Below the pieces are notes generated by a model. That model saw only the letters and a list, made by a program, of their open reading frames with translations. It searched no databases and was not told the DNA's origin. From positions 45,618 through 109,617 of the forward strand of contig JBMNTB010000004.1 of assembly GCA_050945515.1 (NCBI GenBank): a stretch of DNA of 64,000 nucleotides, written 5' to 3'. The DNA is from UBA1046 sp050945515 (GTDB lineage Bacteria > Bacillota > Clostridia > Saccharofermentanales > DTU023). A program made the position numbers and the translations under genes. The first letter of the stretch is position 1. Every line of letters starts with the position of its first letter. Below are positions 59,702 through 64,000 of the stretch, one piece after another.

Positions 59702-59763
59702 TTACACCGCCGCGACAGTGTAATGGATCATTAAGACTATACCATTCTAATTTTTCTTGTCAA
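59702..59763 (-). promoter_or_regulatory. Promoter and likely operator of the his operon
   Basis: On the minus strand TTGACA (59763-59758) and TATAGT (59741-59736) are 16 bases apart, placing the start near 59729. TTACAC and GTGTAA (59702-59707 and 59718-59723, spacer 10) form an inverted repeat just downstream, in position to block transcription when bound. Confidence 0.8.
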
Positions 59764-59833
59764 GTGCGTTTTATAGAGAATCATTGTTGTTGGTACAAGG
59801 AATGGTCTTTATTACATCATTGATGGTTTTTTA

Positions 59834-59862
59834 TTGAAATAGTATTATATAGTACATATAAA
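59834..59862 (+). promoter_or_regulatory. Promoter of the ATPase-protease island
   Basis: TTGAAA (59834-59839) and TATAAA (59857-59862) are exactly 17 bases apart. It drives the two-gene island and is divergent from the his operon promoter. Confidence 0.75.
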
Positions 59863-59884
59863 TGTGGTTACGGAGGTGATTTCT

Positions 59885-60844
59885 GTGGCAACGGTGGAAC
59901 AAATAAAAGGCTTAGTAAAGGCATATATTGATCATAATGATGAAAAATTTAAAACCGTTGTCCTGCAAATTGCTGCCCATGAAGCAAAATTAGGACACAA
60001 CAAAGTCGCTCACGATCTAAAAACACTTATTGACAAGGTTGGAACAAAGCGCGGGAACATCGTACAACTAAATACACAAAATCCTATTTTGGAATTGAGC
60101 ATTCCTTCACATAGCCTTTCAGAGTTAATCGTTAGCGATGACATTTATAATAGAATTAAAAGAATTTTGACAGAATATAAAAATATGAACAAGTTACATT
60201 CTCATGGCTTGACAAATAGAAGAAAAATTTTAATTGAAGGCAGCCCCGGAACTGGAAAGACATTAACTGCTTCAATAATTGCATCCGAATTAACGCTCCC
60301 ACTCTATACTGTGCAGATGGATAAACTTGTCACTAAATTCATGGGTGAAACAAGTGTCAAATTAAGGCAGGTTTTCGATAGTATTGAATCCATGCCCGGA
60401 GTCTATTTATTTGATGAATTCGACGCCATAGGTGCAGACAGAAGTTTAGATAATGAAGTTGGTGAAATGCGCAGAATATTGAATTCTTTTCTTCAATTTA
60501 TTGAACGTGATTCATCAGATAGTATAATAATTGCAGCAACAAACAATTCAAAAATGTTAGACCAAGCATTATTCAGGCGTTTTGATGATGTTCTTCACTA
60601 CTCATTACCTACAGACAGGGAAATCGGACAATTATTCACTTACAGACTAAAGTCGTACGACAAAGAGTTCGAAATTACAAATCAACTTATTAAAGCCGCA
60701 GACGGACTTAGCCAAGCAGAAATATCTCGTGTATGCGAAGATGCTATAAAGATTTCGATACTAAGTGGAGACTCCCTCTATCAGCATCAGTTAATAAATT
60801 TGATTAAGGAACGAAATACCATATATGAAATAAAGGAGGCGTAG
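59885..60844 (+). CDS. ietA: AAA ATPase of an IetAS-type toxin-antitoxin/defence pair
   Basis: A 319-residue protein with an N-terminal helical part (about 1-75) and a single AAA domain: Walker A EGSPGTGKTLTASI, Walker B GVYLFDEFDAIG, sensor IIAATNNS and the arginine finger FRRFDD. The frame is open from 59864, but the GTG at 59885 has GGAGGTG 6 bases before it. The next gene, 3 bases downstream, is a subtilisin-like protease. This pair matches ietA/ietS, first described as a plasmid-stabilising toxin-antitoxin pair and later counted among anti-phage systems. The ATPase would restrain or direct the protease. Base composition is far more AT-rich than in the his operon, a sign of transfer. Confidence 0.85.
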   Translation: MATVEQIKGLVKAYIDHNDEKFKTVVLQIAAHEAKLGHNKVAHDLKTLIDKVGTKRGNIVQLNTQNPILELSIPSHSLSELIVSDDIYNRIKRILTEYKNMNKLHSHGLTNRRKILIEGSPGTGKTLTASIIASELTLPLYTVQMDKLVTKFMGETSVKLRQVFDSIESMPGVYLFDEFDAIGADRSLDNEVGEMRRILNSFLQFIERDSSDSIIIAATNNSKMLDQALFRRFDDVLHYSLPTDREIGQLFTYRLKSYDKEFEITNQLIKAADGLSQAEISRVCEDAIKISILSGDSLYQHQLINLIKERNTIYEIKEA

Positions 60845-60847
60845 TAA

Positions 60848-63331
60848 ATGGCTGTAGAGAAAAGAAATATTTTTCTTGCTAATACGGCAGAAGCTACGCA
60901 CTATGCCTCACCACCTCGAAGGGGCAGACAGTTTTCTTATCCTGAAAGAAATATTAAATCTCATGCAAATCTAATTCAAACAAAATTGCGGAATTCTTAT
61001 GAAGTCGCCAATAGGCAAAAACAAGCTGCTGCGATTCGTTATAAAGACGGCGTATACCTGGAGTTTTCCAGTGCCACACAATACGATTTGGCTATTCAGA
61101 GCCTAGAAAATCGAAAAGAAGGTATACGCCTTTTAAATGTTCGAAAAGATGCAGAGTCTGAAACAATGAAAGCAACAGTATATATTCCAGCCGGAAAAGA
61201 ATCTTATTTTCTTAAAAAAGCAGAAGCCTATGCTACTCAACAAACGATTTCTGGTAAACCAAAGAATAATGATTTGATTAGCAGCATTGAAGATGTCAAG
61301 TTGGCTATTTTAGATTCTTTTTGGATTGGTGACAAAAATGCTATGCCAACCTCCGACCCTGTTTGGTGTGAGGTGTGGTTACGCTATGATTATCGTGATA
61401 AAGCACTAAATGTTTGGGAAAAGACAGAAACGAGCTTTTTAGAAATCTGCAAAAAAAATAAAATTAGCGTAGATGATAATCGAATTATTTTCCCTGAACG
61501 TATTGTTAAACTTGTGCGAGCCAATGAAGGACAACTAAAAATATTTATAAACAAGTGTCCATATATTGCCGAAATAAGACGGGCACAGGAACCTACAACT
61601 TTCTTTGAAAAACTTCCTAATCCTGAACAACGGGAATGGATAGATGAACTCTTAGAAAGGACCTATTTTCAAAAAGACAATGTGGCAATTTGCTTATTAG
61701 ATACAGGGCTTACTTCTGCCCATCCTCTGCTAAAAAGAGCCATTCAAAATGAGGATAGTATACAAACGGTAGAATCGGCTTGGGGAATCAGAGATCACCA
61801 TGGTCATGGAACAGAAATGGCTGGTATTGCATTATACAAAGATTTGAAACAAGTCTTGGAAGATACTAGAAGTATCTTTATCCCACATAAGTTAGAATCT
61901 GTTAAGATTTTACCTCCTAAAGATGGAAATCCCTATGAGCTATATGGGGCGATAACACAACAAGCCGTTTCTATTGCGGAAATATCCAATCCCAACATTA
62001 AACGAATCCTTTGTATGGCAGTAACCTCTTCGGAACACAATACAGGAGACGGCAGCCCTACCTCTTGGTCTGCATCTATTGACAACATAACTTCTGCCGC
62101 AGAAGAAGAAAGTGAAAAGAGATTGTTCTTTATAAGTTCTGGCAATGTTGATCCAGATGAACTTGCACAAGTTGAGTATCCCAAGCCAAATATATTGCAC
62201 AGTGTAGAAAGTCCGGGACAGGCATGGAATGCCGTAACTGTTGGCGCATATTCTCAAAATATTCTTATCTCCGATCCAATCTATAAAGACTATTCTGCTG
62301 TGGCAGATACCGGTGAACTTTCTCCCTACAGCTCAACCTCTACAACTTGGAGTAGTAAATGGCCAATAAAGCCTGATATACTTCTTGACGGTGGTAATAT
62401 TGCTACTAATGGATTTGATTTTACAGGATGTGCAGATTTATCATTGTTAACCACAAACTATCGACCTTTATTGAAACAGTTTTCTACTATAAGTGGAACT
62501 AGTTCAGCTACTGCTCAAGCAGCATGGATGGGAGCACAACTTTTAGCAGAATATCCTGATGCTTGGCCAGAAACAATACGCGCTCTTATTATCCATTCAG
62601 CCAGTTGGACAGATAAAATGAAGGAACAATTTTGCAGCAAAGATACAAAAACAAAAGGTCGTAGACTCCTATTACGGACATGTGGATATGGTATTCCGGA
62701 TTTGGAGAAAGCGATTCAGTGCATGAATAATAGCGTAAACCTTGTAGTTCAATGTGAATTACAGCCATTTAAAAAAGATAGCATGAATGAAATGCACTTT
62801 CATAAATTGCCTTGGCCCCAAAAAGTACTTCGCTCCCTTGGAGAGGTACCGGTTTCGCTAAAAGTCACTTTATCATATTTTATCGAACCAGGTCCTGGAG
62901 AAGTTGGATGGAAGAATAAATATAGATATCCATCTTGTGGACTTAGGTTTGATGTGATTAACGCTAACGAAACTCCTGAGGATTTTAAAAAGCGCATTAA
63001 TGTCAAAATGCGTGGTGAAGATAAGAAAGATAAAGGCGAAGGTGGTAGTGGTAGTGAAAGATGGTACTTGGGTTCAGATAATAGGGATGTCGGTTCGATT
63101 CATTCTGACTTCTGTGAACTAAGTGCAGTTGATTTATGCGATTGTAATTATATTGCCGTTTTCCCAGTTATCGGCTGGTGGCGTGAACGTGCACACTTAG
63201 GCAAATACAGTAACAAAGTTAGATATTCTATGATAATTTCACTTAGTACCCCTGAAACAAGTGTAGATTTGTACACACCAATTATCACTGAAATTAAAAA
63301 TGCTATTGAAATAGATATTGAGGCCCTCTAA
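60848..63331 (+). CDS. ietS: Subtilisin-like serine protease of an IetAS-type pair
   Basis: An 827-residue S8-family protease. The catalytic triad is Asp285 (CLLDTGLTSAHP), His320 (HHGHGTEMAGI) and Ser552 (SGTSSATAQAAW), all intact. About 270 residues precede the protease domain, with no signal peptide, so it acts inside the cell. About 200 residues follow, including a stretch rich in Lys, Gly and Ser near 715-735 (KKDKGEGGSGSERW). A cytoplasmic subtilase next to an AAA ATPase is the hallmark of the IetAS type, where the protease is the toxic effector. Its target is unknown. Confidence 0.87.
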   Translation: MAVEKRNIFLANTAEATHYASPPRRGRQFSYPERNIKSHANLIQTKLRNSYEVANRQKQAAAIRYKDGVYLEFSSATQYDLAIQSLENRKEGIRLLNVRKDAESETMKATVYIPAGKESYFLKKAEAYATQQTISGKPKNNDLISSIEDVKLAILDSFWIGDKNAMPTSDPVWCEVWLRYDYRDKALNVWEKTETSFLEICKKNKISVDDNRIIFPERIVKLVRANEGQLKIFINKCPYIAEIRRAQEPTTFFEKLPNPEQREWIDELLERTYFQKDNVAICLLDTGLTSAHPLLKRAIQNEDSIQTVESAWGIRDHHGHGTEMAGIALYKDLKQVLEDTRSIFIPHKLESVKILPPKDGNPYELYGAITQQAVSIAEISNPNIKRILCMAVTSSEHNTGDGSPTSWSASIDNITSAAEEESEKRLFFISSGNVDPDELAQVEYPKPNILHSVESPGQAWNAVTVGAYSQNILISDPIYKDYSAVADTGELSPYSSTSTTWSSKWPIKPDILLDGGNIATNGFDFTGCADLSLLTTNYRPLLKQFSTISGTSSATAQAAWMGAQLLAEYPDAWPETIRALIIHSASWTDKMKEQFCSKDTKTKGRRLLLRTCGYGIPDLEKAIQCMNNSVNLVVQCELQPFKKDSMNEMHFHKLPWPQKVLRSLGEVPVSLKVTLSYFIEPGPGEVGWKNKYRYPSCGLRFDVINANETPEDFKKRINVKMRGEDKKDKGEGGSGSERWYLGSDNRDVGSIHSDFCELSAVDLCDCNYIAVFPVIGWWRERAHLGKYSNKVRYSMIISLSTPETSVDLYTPIITEIKNAIEIDIEAL

Positions 63332-63522
63332 AAAAATTAATAATTTACCATTACCACTCAGCAGCCCTTGCTAACCTAATAGCAATTACAGATATGATTC
63401 ACAGAAGTTATTTTCTCAAATATTTTCCCCGTTTTCTAACTATTCAAAAGCATCCTAAATGGGCATTTCTTGGAGTTCATTTCCGTTTTACCCCTTTTAA
63501 AATAGAATGGTTTTCATATTTT
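63332..63522. other. Intergenic gap with a terminator-like hairpin
   Basis: I see no gene in this AT-rich gap. An inverted repeat AATAGAATG (63501-63509) with CATTCTATT (63524-63532) spans its right end and the stop of the next gene. On the minus strand it is followed by TTAAAA, so it could end the minus-strand transcript. Confidence 0.5.
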
Positions 63523-64000
63523 TCATTCTATTTGCATTTCGACAAATTTATAAATTAGCGAAGATAAATCCTTTATACTTTGCTTTAAATCATCCGCTGT
63601 ATTTTCGCTATCCAGCAATTCAGATGATGAGTGCGATAACGGATTAGCATTCCTCAACTTGTGAGCTGTTATAATTATTGTCTTACTATCGTCTAGTCCG
63701 GAATAGAACGAAATAAATGTATTTTCTTTATAAAAACCTTTATAATTTGGCTTATTTGTTTTTGAAGCATGATTAAATGTGAAGTCTAAGTCCGCTGTGA
63801 CTCTATCAAAAAAATTCTTGAAATAGGCAAATGCTACCATATAATTTTCACGCTTCATTTCGCACAGATACATAAAATATAAATAATGTGCCTTGTTATC
63901 CTTAGCAATCCCTTCGCTAAGCTTATTAATCTTTGCCGGCATAAAACAATTAAGAAAACTTTTTTTACAATTATAAAAATAATATCTGTAAAGCTCTGGG
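63523..64000 (-). CDS. Protein of unknown function, partial at window edge
   Basis: The frame is open from the right edge and ends at 63523. An ATG lies at 63942, but the 19 codons before it also look coding (CKKSFLNCF), so the gene probably starts outside the window. The visible 158 residues are Lys-, Phe- and Tyr-rich with a mixed helical pattern (AKDNKAHYLYFMYLCEMKRE and SIKDLSSLIYKFVEMQ). I do not recognise a family. It is as AT-rich as the protease pair beside it, so it may belong to the same acquired island, in convergent orientation. Confidence 0.6.
   Translation of the reverse strand, partial: PELYRYYFYNCKKSFLNCFMPAKINKLSEGIAKDNKAHYLYFMYLCEMKRENYMVAFAYFKNFFDRVTADLDFTFNHASKTNKPNYKGFYKENTFISFYSGLDDSKTIIITAHKLRNANPLSHSSSELLDSENTADDLKQSIKDLSSLIYKFVEMQIE

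Noticed and set aside
1..64000. CRISPR array, insertion sequence or prophage
   Set aside because: No regularly spaced repeats, no transposase or integrase, and no phage structural genes are visible. The few tandem repeats have only two copies each.

Overview
The window looks like a chromosomal segment of a strictly anaerobic, low-to-mid GC member of the Bacillota, most likely a Clostridia relative. Several features point that way: the Bacillus/Clostridium gene orders tmk-darA-holB-ricT and cysS-mrnC-rlmB-sigH, a class I lysine (L-box) riboswitch, a short HisG with HisZ, a YerC-type TrpR-family regulator, a membrane pyrophosphatase of the potassium-dependent type, and an oxygen-sensitive glycyl radical enzyme with its radical-SAM activase. 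I cannot name the genus from sequence alone.

Layout. 1-5.4 kb: end of a membrane pyrophosphatase gene, a membrane diguanylate cyclase, and a three-gene polar amino acid ABC importer. The importer lies behind a well-conserved lysine riboswitch, which identifies its substrate as lysine. 5.5-10.5 kb: an aspS-gatC FUSION followed by gatA and gatB, so that AspRS and all of GatCAB amidotransferase come from one operon. 10.5-17.6 kb: a Trk/Ktr-type potassium uptake set and a complete arginine-to-spermidine operon (speD, arginine decarboxylase, speE, speB). 17.6-21.3 kb: a DUF885 metallopeptidase, then a small graveyard of decayed accessory genes (winged-helix fragment, frameshifted DUF4160, intact DUF2442, antitoxin with a truncated toxin) ending at a tRNA-Arg(CCG). 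21.4-31 kb: ridA, an FGGY sugar kinase, an old-yellow-enzyme-like flavoprotein with a large acidic insertion, an XRE-cupin regulator, a HypD-type hydroxyproline dehydratase with its activase, and carbamate kinase.

31-43.4 kb: housekeeping on the minus strand (ricT, holB, darA, tmk, a second Orn/Lys/Arg decarboxylase, a very basic disordered protein, folBK, folP, folE, a divergent protein kinase, clpX, clpP, tig). 43.5-47.3 kb: a heterodimeric ABC exporter. 47.4-52.6 kb: a probable 6S RNA, then cysS, mrnC, rlmB, sigH and two unknown exported or soluble proteins. 52.8-59.8 kb: a histidine operon (yerC, hisZ, G, D, C, B, A and a HisF-HisI-HisE triple fusion) that contains NO hisH. The four HisF residues that normally gate the ammonia channel below HisH are all replaced. 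59.8-63.3 kb: an AT-rich two-gene island, AAA ATPase plus subtilisin-like protease, matching the IetAS toxin-antitoxin/anti-phage type. A partial unknown gene runs off the right edge.

The most interesting points are the AspRS-GatC fusion, the HisH-less histidine operon with a re-wired HisF, the IetAS-type island, the lysine riboswitch that assigns the importer, and the acidic flavoprotein paired with a sugar kinase.
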